A DNA stretch of 51,730 nucleotides, taken from NCBI GenBank assembly GCA_026393475.1, contig JAPLAA010000102.1, forward strand, positions 1-51,730, written 5' to 3'. Made by a program: the position numbers and the translations under genes. Each line of letters opens with the position of its first letter. The stretch's first letter is position 1. Below, one piece after another: positions 15,589 to 24,048 of the stretch. The notes beneath the pieces are model-generated. The model was not told where the DNA came from. It was given only the letters and a program-made list of their open reading frames with translations, and did no database searches. The stretch comes from Actinomycetota bacterium. GTDB taxonomy: Bacteria; Actinomycetota; Acidimicrobiia; Acidimicrobiales; Ilumatobacteraceae.

Positions 15589-17588
15589 GCGGGCCCGCGG
15601 TGGACGCGTCTCCCGATGCCACGCCGGTCGACCCGATGAATGGTCGATCGCAGCTGGCTGCACGGGTCGCCGATCGCCTGCATCTCCTGGTGCTCGCGAT
15701 CGCGCTGCTCCCGGTGATGACCGCGATCGCCCGCCGCAGCGGCGATCGATGGATCCCCATCGGTGACAACGCGCTGATCGAGCTGCGCGCCCGTGACGTG
15801 TTCAGCCTCGATCACTTCCCGCTGCTCGGCACCTGGTCGTCGGCGTCGCTGAGCGCGGGCAAGGATCTGAACCACCCGGGTCCGCTGCTGTTCGACCTGC
15901 TGGCGGTCCCCGTGAAGTTGTTCGGTGGGTCGACCGGGGTGGTGCTCGGGGTCGGCCTCGTCAACGCCGCGGCGATCATCGGGACGGTGCTCGTCGCTCG
16001 TCGTGTGGGTGGCCGCACCGCTGCCCTCGCCGCGGCAGCCGTCGCCTCCCTCCTCGCGTTCACCCTCGGCAGTGCGATGCTCACCGATCCGTGGAACCCG
16101 CACGTGCTGGTGCTGCCGGCGCTGTTCGCACTCGTGTGCACGTGGGCCGTCGCCAGCGGCGATCTCGTCGTGCTGCCGTGGTTGTTCGTCGCGACGAGTC
16201 TGTGCCTGCAGACGCACCTCGGCTACGCGTATCTCGTGCCGGCGCTCGTGATCACGGCGCTCGCCGGCGCCACCGCCGTGTACCGACGGCGCTGGCGGCT
16301 CGACGCCGCGGCGCGCTCGGCCGATGCGCCGCGCATCCGACGCACCGGCGTGCTCTCGCTGCTCGTGCTGCTCGTGCTGTGGGCGCAACCGTTGCTGGAG
16401 CAGTTGTTCGGCGAGGGTCAGGGCAACCTGGCGCGCATCGCCACCAGCACCGGTGGCGACGAACCGACCATCGGCGCCACGAACGCCGTACGCATCGCCG
16501 GCGGCGTTCTCGCGGTGCCGCCGTGGTGGAGCCGGGGTTCGTTCGTCGACGCGGTGCCCTACACGCCGTATTCGGCCGACGGCGTGACGCTCGACCCGAT
16601 GGGGCTGCGCAGCACCGGTGTGGCGCTGCTGGGTCTCGTGCTGCTCGCCGCACTGCTCGGCCTGGCCGCCTGGTGGTCGGTCCGCCGTCGCGACCGTGTC
16701 GCAACGGTCGTCGCGGTGGTCGCAACCGTTGCGGTGGTGCTCGCGATCGGCTCGTTGACGATCATGCCGATCGGGCCGCTGGGGCTCACGCCGCACCAGA
16801 TGCGGTGGCTGTGGTCGATCGGTGCCTTCTGCGCGCTCGCCCTCGTCGTGGCAGGCGTGCGCGCCCTCGGTCGGCCGGAGACGCTGCGTGTCGGTGGCGT
16901 GTTCACCGCGATCGCGGTCGTCGTGTCGCTCGCGAACGTGCCCGCCCATGTGCAGCCGGCAGGCCCCGACACGTTTCCCGAGGCCATTCCGGTGGCGCAG
17001 GCGATCTCCGACCAGGTGCGGCAGTTCCGCACCGACGACTCGGTGGTGCTCGACTCGTCGAACCTGCGCTACCTCGAGCCGTACTCGGCCGTCGTGATGT
17101 CGGCGATGCAACAGGCCGACGTCGACCTGCGCGTCACCGAAGCGGGGCTCGTCCGCCAGCTCGGCAATGCCCGTCGGGCGGCGGGCGACGAGCCGCTCAC
17201 GGTGTACCTGCTGGAAGGTCGGGCGGCGCTCGAGGTGCCGGCGGGCAGCGAACGGATCGCGTTCACGTCGCCCCTCGACCAGGCGTCGCTCGACGGGCTG
17301 CTCGACGGCGAACGGGCGATGACCGACGAGATCGCTGCGTTCGGGATCGTGCTCACCCCCGAGGGCGAGCAGCTCGCCGCCGACGGTGCGTTCGGGCTGT
17401 CGGCGCAGGAGATCGTCGACGCCTCGTTCGACCCGGCCACGTTCGTGTCGAGCGGCCTCGCGGCCGAACTCGTCGCTGCCGGTGCGCTGCAGCTCGATCC
17501 CAGCGTGGCCGACCTGTTCGCGTCGACCAGCGCCCTGCGCCGCCAGGTCGGCACCACCACCGTCGCGGTCCTGATCCGGCCCTCCTGA
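15585..17588 (+). CDS. Polytopic membrane glycosyltransferase-like protein, paralogue 2
   Basis: A 667-aa membrane protein homologous in layout to the gene before it: acidic residues in the first loop (GDNALIELRARDVFSLD), LNHPGPLLFDLLAV, TDPWNPHVLVLPALF, CLQTHLGYAYLVP, about ten further hydrophobic segments, then a soluble C-terminal domain from about 470 to the end. It begins with GTG overlapping the upstream stop (GTGA). Third gene of a coupled operon with the Ppm-like synthase, which may supply its polyprenyl-phosphate sugar donor. The function is inferred from topology. Confidence 0.7.
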   Translation: MSGPAVDASPDATPVDPMNGRSQLAARVADRLHLLVLAIALLPVMTAIARRSGDRWIPIGDNALIELRARDVFSLDHFPLLGTWSSASLSAGKDLNHPGPLLFDLLAVPVKLFGGSTGVVLGVGLVNAAAIIGTVLVARRVGGRTAALAAAAVASLLAFTLGSAMLTDPWNPHVLVLPALFALVCTWAVASGDLVVLPWLFVATSLCLQTHLGYAYLVPALVITALAGATAVYRRRWRLDAAARSADAPRIRRTGVLSLLVLLVLWAQPLLEQLFGEGQGNLARIATSTGGDEPTIGATNAVRIAGGVLAVPPWWSRGSFVDAVPYTPYSADGVTLDPMGLRSTGVALLGLVLLAALLGLAAWWSVRRRDRVATVVAVVATVAVVLAIGSLTIMPIGPLGLTPHQMRWLWSIGAFCALALVVAGVRALGRPETLRVGGVFTAIAVVVSLANVPAHVQPAGPDTFPEAIPVAQAISDQVRQFRTDDSVVLDSSNLRYLEPYSAVVMSAMQQADVDLRVTEAGLVRQLGNARRAAGDEPLTVYLLEGRAALEVPAGSERIAFTSPLDQASLDGLLDGERAMTDEIAAFGIVLTPEGEQLAADGAFGLSAQEIVDASFDPATFVSSGLAAELVAAGALQLDPSVADLFASTSALRRQVGTTTVAVLIRPS

Positions 17589-17604
17589 TCCGGCCGGCCC
17601 GCCC

Positions 17605-17656
17605 CGGTCGCCCGATCCGGTCGCCCGCCCCGGTCGCCCGATCCGGTCGCCCGGCG
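17605..17656. repeat. 13-bp tandem repeat x4 between convergent genes
   Basis: CCGGTCGCCCG occurs at 17605, 17618, 17631 and 17644, an exact 13-bp period. The two joining bases alternate (AT, CC, AT, GC), giving a 26-bp higher-order unit. The array fills the space between convergent stops. Confidence 0.9.
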
Positions 17657-18904
17657 TCAGGTGCGGGTGAGGACCGAGCTGCCCGACTCGACCGGCGGCG
17701 GTGCGGCGAAGACCCAGGCTCGCAGGAGGGCGAACCGTCCGACCGCGGCGAGCCCCCAGGCGCCGATGAGCGTGAGCGACTGGGCGAGCAACCCGCCGTC
17801 GGCCCACAGCGTGACGGCGAGGAGACCGCTGGAGACGCCGAGTGATGTCAAGAGCATCGCGCTGGCGGCCAGGTAGTCGCGGCCGCGGTCGACGCGGCTG
17901 CGGTGCCCGAACGTGAAGCGCCGGTTGGCCCACGCGTTGGCGAGCCACGTCGCGGCCACGGCGATGATGTTCGACCAGACCGGGTGCAGGTGCTGCTGCA
18001 GGAACAGGAACAGCAGCAGCGACACCGTGGTGCTCGCCAGGCCGACCGCGGCGAAGCCGACGAGCTGCCGACCGAAGTCCTCGGTGAGCGGGGCCCGTCG
18101 GAGCGGCCCGAGGTCGAGTCGGCCGCCGCCGCGGACGAAGCTCTTCGCCATCCGCCAGACGCCCTTGAGGTCGTCGGTGGCCGTGCGGCGGACGTTGACC
18201 CGGCTGTCGGGATCGTCGACCCAGTCGACCGGCACCTCGTGCACACGCAGGCCGTTGTGCTCGGCGAGCAGCAGGAGCTCGGTGTCGAAGAACCAACCGT
18301 TGTCCTCGACGGCGGGCAGCAGGTGGCGGGCGATGTCGGTGCGGATGGCCTTGAAGCCGCACTGCGCGTCACGGAAGCGGACGGCGAACACGGTGCGCAG
18401 GATCACGTTGTAGGTGCGCGAGATGATCTCGCGTCGTGGGCCGCGAGCGACCGACGCGCCGGGCGCGAGCCTCGACCCGATCGCCATGTCGCTGTGGCCG
18501 GTGACGAGCGGGGCGACGAGGGGGAGCAGTGCGTCGAGCCCGGTCGACAGGTCGACGTCCATGTAGGCGCACACCTGGGCGTCGCTGCGGCTCCAGGCCT
18601 CGCGCAGCGCCAGTCCGCGGCCCTTGCGGTCGAGGTGCAGCACGTGCACGTCGGTGAAGCGTTCGGTGCATCGTGTGGCCACATCCAGGGTGGCGTCGGT
18701 GCTCGCATTGTCGACGACGGTGATCCGCCAGCTGAACGGGAAGTGGGCGCTGAGGTAGGCGTGCAGCGTGGCGATGCTCGACTCGAGCACGTGTGCCTCG
18801 TTGAACACCGGCACGGTGACGTCGAGCACGGTGGTCGGTGCGGTCGCACGGGGCGCGTCGGGGGTGCCGGAGTCGTTCGTGCTGGGGTCGGTCGTCGGCT
18901 CCAT
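17657..18904 (-). CDS. GT2 glycosyltransferase fused to a GtrA-like membrane domain
   Basis: A 415-aa two-domain protein. Residues about 25-265 form a GT2 domain of the dolichyl-phosphate glucosyltransferase type: VTVPVFNEAHVLESSIATL, VDNASTDATL, YMDVDLSTGLDALLPLV (DxD) and RDAQCGFKAIRTD. Residues about 285-405 form a four-helix GtrA domain: QLVGFAAVGLASTTVSLL, ATWLANAWANRRFTFG. GtrA domains are linked to movement of polyprenyl-phosphate sugars across the membrane, so this single protein may both make and flip a lipid-linked sugar. ATG 18904 is used; a GTG lies three codons upstream. Next to an acyltransferase gene in the same direction. Confidence 0.87.
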   Translation of the reverse strand: MEPTTDPSTNDSGTPDAPRATAPTTVLDVTVPVFNEAHVLESSIATLHAYLSAHFPFSWRITVVDNASTDATLDVATRCTERFTDVHVLHLDRKGRGLALREAWSRSDAQVCAYMDVDLSTGLDALLPLVAPLVTGHSDMAIGSRLAPGASVARGPRREIISRTYNVILRTVFAVRFRDAQCGFKAIRTDIARHLLPAVEDNGWFFDTELLLLAEHNGLRVHEVPVDWVDDPDSRVNVRRTATDDLKGVWRMAKSFVRGGGRLDLGPLRRAPLTEDFGRQLVGFAAVGLASTTVSLLLFLFLQQHLHPVWSNIIAVAATWLANAWANRRFTFGHRSRVDRGRDYLAASAMLLTSLGVSSGLLAVTLWADGGLLAQSLTLIGAWGLAAVGRFALLRAWVFAAPPPVESGSSVLTRT

Positions 18905-18923
18905 GGTGCTCACCGAAGGGTAC

Positions 18924-20078
18924 TCACGGCAGCGTGAACGCGAGAACGCTGACCAGCGCCGATACGGCGAGCCATGAGACCACGGTGGTGCGGGTCGATG
19001 TGTGCAGCCGGCGGACCGGCTGCTCGACGAGCAGGTGGAGGGCGACGCCGAGTACGCCCGCCACGGCCAACTTGACCGCCACGAGCGCCACGCCGTCGAG
19101 GTTCGTGCGGCCCTCGGTGAGGACGAGGAAGACCGGCCAGTGCACGAGGTACAGCGCGTAGCTCCAGCGGCCGACGGCGACGAGCGGTGCGACGGCGAGC
19201 ACTCGGTGGAGGCGGCCGTGGACCAGCACGCCGATGATCGCGGCTGCCGACACGAGCGCGACCAGCACGTGGCCGCCACGGAGCAGCCACGGCGCGGTGC
19301 CCGCGGTGAGGAACAGCACGATCAGCCCCGCAACGGCCCCGGCGCCGACGGCGTCGGCGACCCCGGCGACGGACGGACGTGTCGTGAGCTGCTCGCGGTG
19401 ACCGCGCCACGCGATCGCGAGGAGGCAGCCGACCGCGAGTTCTGCGGCTCGCACGTCGGTGCCGAACTCGAGCCGCGGCGCCCAGTCGGAGACCGTGTTG
19501 GCGATCGCGAGCGAGGTGGCGACGGCGACCGAGGCGCCGATCGCGATGGCGCGCACCGGGCGTGCGGTGCGCGACGCGAGCCACACCCCGATCGCGAGCA
19601 GGACGTAGAACTGTTCCTCGACGGCGAGCGACCACGTCGGGCCGAGCGGGCCGACGATCGTCTGCAGCAATCGTTCCTGTCCGCCGACGATCACGTGCCA
19701 GTTCGTGACGCTCCAGGTCGCCGCGAGTGCGTCGGAACGGCGCAGGTCGAACCAGCTCGTCGCCGAGAGCAGGGTGACCGCAATGACCACAGCGAGCGAG
19801 GCGGGGGCGAGCCGGCGGATGCGGCGTGTCCAGAAGCGTCGGAGGTCGATACGTCCGTCGCGGTCGAGTTCGGTGACCAACAGGGTGGTGATGAGGAAGC
19901 CGCTGAGGGTGAAGAACACCGACACGCCGAGGTTGCCGCCGCGGAACCAGCCGGTGAGCGACGACGTGGCACATGCGTGGAACAGCAGGACGCCGATGAT
20001 CGACAGCGCCCGGAGGCCGTCGATGCCGGGCTCGTAGGCGATGGTACGTCCGCCTGCTGCCTGCGCCCCGTCGTCCAC
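18924..20078 (-). CDS. Acyltransferase-3 family membrane protein
   Basis: Integral-membrane O-acyltransferase of 384 aa. Family marks are YEPGIDGLRALSIIGVLLFH near the N-terminus with the conserved His, GVSVFFTLSGFLITTLL, RRFWTRRIRRLAPAS, WSLAVEEQFYVLL and LYLVHWPVFLV. It has no SGNH domain, unlike the next two acyltransferases, so the acyl transfer to the final acceptor may need a partner or occur directly. GTG 20078 lies 8 nt after a TAGCGT box. Probably acylates a surface glycan made by the neighbouring transferases. Confidence 0.88.
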   Translation of the reverse strand: MDDGAQAAGGRTIAYEPGIDGLRALSIIGVLLFHACATSSLTGWFRGGNLGVSVFFTLSGFLITTLLVTELDRDGRIDLRRFWTRRIRRLAPASLAVVIAVTLLSATSWFDLRRSDALAATWSVTNWHVIVGGQERLLQTIVGPLGPTWSLAVEEQFYVLLAIGVWLASRTARPVRAIAIGASVAVATSLAIANTVSDWAPRLEFGTDVRAAELAVGCLLAIAWRGHREQLTTRPSVAGVADAVGAGAVAGLIVLFLTAGTAPWLLRGGHVLVALVSAAAIIGVLVHGRLHRVLAVAPLVAVGRWSYALYLVHWPVFLVLTEGRTNLDGVALVAVKLAVAGVLGVALHLLVEQPVRRLHTSTRTTVVSWLAVSALVSVLAFTLP

Positions 20079-20086
20079 GGGCGCCG

Positions 20087-20116
20087 ACGCTATCCGGCGT
20101 GCACCGGGGCCCGGTG
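20087..20116 (-). promoter_or_regulatory. -10 box and overlapping palindrome
   Basis: ACGCTA at 20087-20092 (TAGCGT on the minus strand) is the -10 box for the acyltransferase at 20078. The perfect palindrome CACCGGGGCCCGGTG at 20102-20116 falls at the expected -35 position, so a bound protein there would block the promoter. Candidate operator. Confidence 0.4.
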
Positions 20117-20205
20117 ACTGCACGTTCGGTCTCCACGTTCGCTCTCCGGGCGGTGTCGCTGCCGGCGTTCGGTGCGGCGCGGGCGATCCGCGGGCGGGAC
20201 GTCGA

Positions 20206-22503
20206 TCAGCCGACTGCGACGCAGGCGCCGACGGGCGTGTCGTAGCGCTCGCTCGACGTCCAGTCGCCCGCCACCCATGTGTTGGGAGGGGCGACCGCGA
20301 TCCCGGCGAATCGGATGCCGAGGTCGCCGACCAACCAGGCCGCGAACCGAGCGGCGCCCTGTGGGCAGACGTGCACACCGTCGGGCTTGCGGTCGGGGGC
20401 ACCGTCGCCGTCGATGTCGAACGCCATCGTCGGTCCCCAAGCCGGTGTCGAGTCGACGAGGTGCACATGGCCCTCGCCGGCGGCGACCAGCTCGGCGGCG
20501 ACCTCGATCTGCCGGGCGAGGCCGGGATCGACGAGGTCGTCGCGCACGGGCGGCGGGGTCACCAGCACCAGTTCGGCGCCGCGAGCGCGCACCTGGTCGC
20601 GGAACCAGCCGAGCGACGAGCGGAGCTGATCGAGATCGGCGGGTGAGTCCCAGTAGGACAGCTGGACGACGACGGTGTCGTAGGTGTGCTCGGCGAGGAC
20701 CCGGGAGTAGAGCTCGATCGGATCGACGCCGCCGCCGGGCGTGAGACGGAGGCCGTCGCCCGCCGCGTCGATCCAGGTGACGCCGGCGGACGCGAACGCA
20801 GCGGCGAGGGCCGGCGCGAGGTCGGCCGCGACCGAATCGCCGATCCACAGCACCTGTGCCGCGGTGTGCGTGGGCGCCGGGGGCTGCCGCAGGGTCGGAG
20901 GCAGCGAGGTGGCGGTCCCGACGCCCGCGGCGACCGCCCCGCCGACCACGGTCGTCGGATCGTCGGGGGCTGCGGCGGAGTCGGCGGTCGGTCCGACGGT
21001 CAGAGCCTCGGGAGGGGAGGGCCGCATCTGGGTCGGGTCGTCGGACGCACCAGTCGGAGCAGCCGAGTCGGTCGACGATGGCGCGGGCGTCGCGGCGGCC
21101 GGGGCGGCCGGGGCGACGAACACGAACTCGGCCACGTGGCCCTCGCCCGACGGCGCGGCGACCGCCGCGGCGACGGCGAGCACCGTGACGGCGACGGTCG
21201 CCCACGTGGCACGGCTGCCCGCCGCCCATCCGGCGCGACGACGGATGGGGTGCTCGAGCAGCCGGTACGAGCACTCGGCGAGCGCGAGCGACAGCGCGAT
21301 CATGGCCAGGTCGAGAACGGGTGCCGGCAGCGCCGTCCATCGCGGTTCGGCGAGCACGATCACGGGCCAGTGCCACAGGTAGATGCCGTACGAGCGTCGG
21401 CCCAGCCACGTGAGCCACGGCCGCTCGAGCTGTCGGATCGACCGTCCGCCCGAACCGGCGACGGCGATCAGGCCGATCGCGAGCGCCGCGAGCGTCGAGT
21501 GCAGCAGGAGACCACCGCGCAGCAGGACGTCGAGGTGGTCGCCACCGATCGCCCAGGAGACGGCGAGCAGGACGCCGATGCCGAGAACGAGCCGCTCGGC
21601 CCGCCGAGGCCTGAACACCGACAGCGCCCGCAGCCGCCGATGGACGGGGTTGAGCGCCACGAGCGCGCCGACGAACAGGGCGGCCGCACGGGTGTCGGTA
21701 CCGAGGTACACACGGCTCTGGGATGCGCCACCGGCGAGCAGCACCATGGCCAGTGCCGAGGCGACGAACCCGACGACGGTGACCCTGGCCAGGCGCCGCT
21801 CGCCGTGGCGGCCGCGCAGCGCCCACCATGCGACGACCGGCCACACCACGTAGAACTGCTCCTCGATCGCCAGGCTCCAGAGATGGGTGAACACCGACGC
21901 ATCCGTGGCCGCCGCCCAGTAGTCGCGAGCTTCCGACACGAGGTGCCAGTTGGCGAGGTAGGGGATGGCCCACCGGGCGTCGCCGCGGGCGGTTGCCTGC
22001 TCAGCAGGTGTGCCGAACCAGGCGAGCCACACGAGCACGCCGGCGATGAGCGCCATCACGGCGGGGAGGAGTCTGCGGAAGCGTCGACCCCAGAACGCGA
22101 GCAGGTCGATGCCGCCGGTCGACCGGTGCTCGCGAACGAGCAGGGTGGTGATCAGGAAGCCGGACAGGGCGAAGAACAGGTCGACGCCGAGGAAGCCGCC
22201 GGAGATCCAGCCGAGGTGATAGGCGACCACACCGGCGACGGCCAGCCCACGGAGGCCGTCGAGGGCGGGCCAGTGCGGTGCCGACGCCGGATCGGACTCG
22301 CGATCGGACTCGCGATCGGACTCGCGATCGGACTCGCGATCGGACTCGCGATCGGACTCGCGATCGGAGGAGGGCGCCACCTGGGCCATGTGCGCGGTGT
22401 CGTCCACACCCGGCGACGGCTCGGTCGTCGTCGCACCGGCGTCGGGGCGCGCGCCGGGCACGAGGTGCCGGGTGCGGTCGAGCGCCAACAGGTCGGATGA
22501 CAT
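20206..22503 (-). CDS. Acyltransferase-3 with C-terminal SGNH domain (OafA type)
   Basis: A 765-aa two-domain O-acyltransferase for surface polysaccharide. Residues about 65-410 are the acyltransferase-3 domain: LDGLRGLAVAGVVAYHLG, GVDLFFALSGFLITTLL, RRFRRLLPAV, WSLAIEEQFYVVWP, GIYLWHWPVIVL. After a Pro/Ala/Thr linker the SGNH domain (about 550-765) begins with VLWIGDSVAADLAPAL (GDS serine) and ends with the Asp/His pair in DGVHVCPQGAARFA. Such two-domain proteins carry the acyl group across the membrane and then transfer it. The N-terminus has six Asp-Arg-Glu-Ser units. ATG 22503 has a GGAGAA site 8 nt upstream. Confidence 0.9.
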   Translation of the reverse strand: MSSDLLALDRTRHLVPGARPDAGATTTEPSPGVDDTAHMAQVAPSSDRESDRESDRESDRESDRESDRESDPASAPHWPALDGLRGLAVAGVVAYHLGWISGGFLGVDLFFALSGFLITTLLVREHRSTGGIDLLAFWGRRFRRLLPAVMALIAGVLVWLAWFGTPAEQATARGDARWAIPYLANWHLVSEARDYWAAATDASVFTHLWSLAIEEQFYVVWPVVAWWALRGRHGERRLARVTVVGFVASALAMVLLAGGASQSRVYLGTDTRAAALFVGALVALNPVHRRLRALSVFRPRRAERLVLGIGVLLAVSWAIGGDHLDVLLRGGLLLHSTLAALAIGLIAVAGSGGRSIRQLERPWLTWLGRRSYGIYLWHWPVIVLAEPRWTALPAPVLDLAMIALSLALAECSYRLLEHPIRRRAGWAAGSRATWATVAVTVLAVAAAVAAPSGEGHVAEFVFVAPAAPAAATPAPSSTDSAAPTGASDDPTQMRPSPPEALTVGPTADSAAAPDDPTTVVGGAVAAGVGTATSLPPTLRQPPAPTHTAAQVLWIGDSVAADLAPALAAAFASAGVTWIDAAGDGLRLTPGGGVDPIELYSRVLAEHTYDTVVVQLSYWDSPADLDQLRSSLGWFRDQVRARGAELVLVTPPPVRDDLVDPGLARQIEVAAELVAAGEGHVHLVDSTPAWGPTMAFDIDGDGAPDRKPDGVHVCPQGAARFAAWLVGDLGIRFAGIAVAPPNTWVAGDWTSSERYDTPVGACVAVG
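22290..22370 (-). repeat. 12-bp tandem repeat x6, in frame (Asp-Arg-Glu-Ser)
   Basis: Six perfect copies of GATCGGACTCGC followed by a partial unit. It encodes a charged repeat just before the first membrane helix of the acyltransferase. Confidence 0.95.
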
Positions 22504-22534
22504 GGTCGTGGTTCTCCAGCGCTCGTTCGCGCTC

Positions 22535-22570
22535 GTTCTGGACGTTCTGGACGTTCTGGCAGTTCTGGAT
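22535..22570. repeat. 9-bp direct repeat x4 in a divergent promoter region
   Basis: GTTCTGGAC, GTTCTGGAC, GTTCTGGCA and GTTCTGGAT stand in exact tandem within the 150-bp gap between the SGNH acyltransferase (minus) and a GT-C gene (+). It may be an iteron-like binding array or a simple repeat. Confidence 0.85.
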
Positions 22571-22653
22571 GCGACGGATCCGGATGACGTCGTGCGGGTT
22601 CGTGCGATCGGTGCGTGCCCCCGGCACCGGTCACCGACGATACTTCCAGGAGC

Positions 22654-24048
22654 ATGCAGGCAGTCCAGACCGAACCCGAGCCTCGATCCGGGCGCTTCCC
22701 GCTGGGCCTCGCCCTCATCACCCTCGTCGGTGCGTGTTGGCGCCTCGGCGTGCTCGCGTTCGACAAGTGGAACCAGCCGCTGCTCCTGAACGATTCGCTG
22801 TACTACTCGGCGCAAGCACGCCAGTTGGTCGACGGGATCTGGTTCCGCGAGATCTTCGTCGATCGGCCCGGAGCCGAACACGGGCCGCTCACCTCGGTGC
22901 TGCTCGCCGGCGTCAGCTGGGTGGATCAACCGGTGCCGTGGCAGCGCCTGGTGACGGTCCTGTGCGGGATCGCCACCATCGTGGTGATCGGTCTGCTCGG
23001 TCGGCGGATCGGCGGCGACCGGGTGGGGCTCGTCGCCGCAGCGATCGCCGCGGTGTATCCCAACCTGTGGATGAACGACGGTCTCGTGATGTCCGAGAGC
23101 GTCAGTGTGCTGATGGTGAGCCTCGCCCTGTGGGCCGCGCATCGGTTGCTCACCGAGGTCGACGCGCGGACAGTGACGCCCGTGGGCGCCGTCGGTTCAT
23201 CGATGGCCCGGCCGGCTCGAGCGGCCGCGGCCGCAGCGGTGGTCGCGGGCGTGCTCGCAGGGCTCGCCGCCCTCGCCCGCAGCGAACTGGCGCTGCTCAC
23301 CCCGGCCGTGATGGTGCTCGTCGCGATCCGGCTCCTCCGCGGCGGGCCGGCGGGAACCCGGTGGGTCAAATCGCTGATGCTCCCGCTCGTCGTCGGCCTG
23401 TCGTCGTTGCTCACGGTGGCGCCGTGGGTGGTGTTCAACATGGTCCGGTTCGAGGAGACCGTCACGCTCACCACCAACGACGGCACCACGCTGCTCGGCA
23501 GTTACTGCGACGCCTCGTTCTCGGGTCCGAACATCGGCGGCTGGTCGTTGCTCTGCGTCGTGGCCGATCCCGACTATTCGATGGACGAGGAGCCGAGCGT
23601 TCGTTCGGCGCGTCAGCGTGACCTCGCGATCGACTACGCGAAGGAGCACGTCGGCGACCTGCCCAAGGTCGTCGTGGCGAGGATCGGGCGAACGCTCGAC
23701 CTGTACGGGCTCGACAGCCTGGTCGCGCAGGACGTCGGCGAGGAGCGCTACCGCTGGGCGTCGTGGGCGGGGATCGTGATGTGGTGGGTCCTCGCCGTCG
23801 CTGCCGTCGTCGGGGGCGTCGTCCTGCGGCGGCGCACCGCACCGACGACGTGGCCGCTGTGGCTGTTGCTGTGCCCGGTCGCCTCGGTGACGATCACCAC
23901 CGTGGTGTTCTACGGCGGCCATCGCATCCGCTCGTCGATGGAACCGACGGTGATCGTGCTGGCGGCGTTGGCGTTCGTCGCGCTCGCGAACCGCCGTCGT
24001 GGGCCGGACGCGGCCGGCGAGGCGACCGCACCCGACGAGGCCCCGTGA
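22654..24048 (+). CDS. GT39/ArnT-like membrane glycosyltransferase
   Basis: A 464-aa GT-C-type protein. LLLNDSLYYSAQARQLVDG provides an acidic residue in the first external loop, followed by GAEHGPLTSVLLAGVSW. LWMNDGLVMSESVSVLMVSL resembles the conserved loop of dolichyl-phosphate-mannose-type transferases. Several further helices follow, with a short cytoplasmic tail. It likely uses a polyprenyl-phosphate sugar and an external acceptor; specificity is unknown. ATG 22654 has a clear AGGAG at about 22647. Its stop overlaps the start of the following acyltransferase by GTGA. Confidence 0.8.
   Translation: MQAVQTEPEPRSGRFPLGLALITLVGACWRLGVLAFDKWNQPLLLNDSLYYSAQARQLVDGIWFREIFVDRPGAEHGPLTSVLLAGVSWVDQPVPWQRLVTVLCGIATIVVIGLLGRRIGGDRVGLVAAAIAAVYPNLWMNDGLVMSESVSVLMVSLALWAAHRLLTEVDARTVTPVGAVGSSMARPARAAAAAAVVAGVLAGLAALARSELALLTPAVMVLVAIRLLRGGPAGTRWVKSLMLPLVVGLSSLLTVAPWVVFNMVRFEETVTLTTNDGTTLLGSYCDASFSGPNIGGWSLLCVVADPDYSMDEEPSVRSARQRDLAIDYAKEHVGDLPKVVVARIGRTLDLYGLDSLVAQDVGEERYRWASWAGIVMWWVLAVAAVVGGVVLRRRTAPTTWPLWLLLCPVASVTITTVVFYGGHRIRSSMEPTVIVLAALAFVALANRRRGPDAAGEATAPDEAP

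Noticed and set aside
22290..22370. Regular 12-bp repeats as a CRISPR array
   Set aside because: No spacers, the units are contiguous and in frame with an acyltransferase gene, and no cas genes are near.
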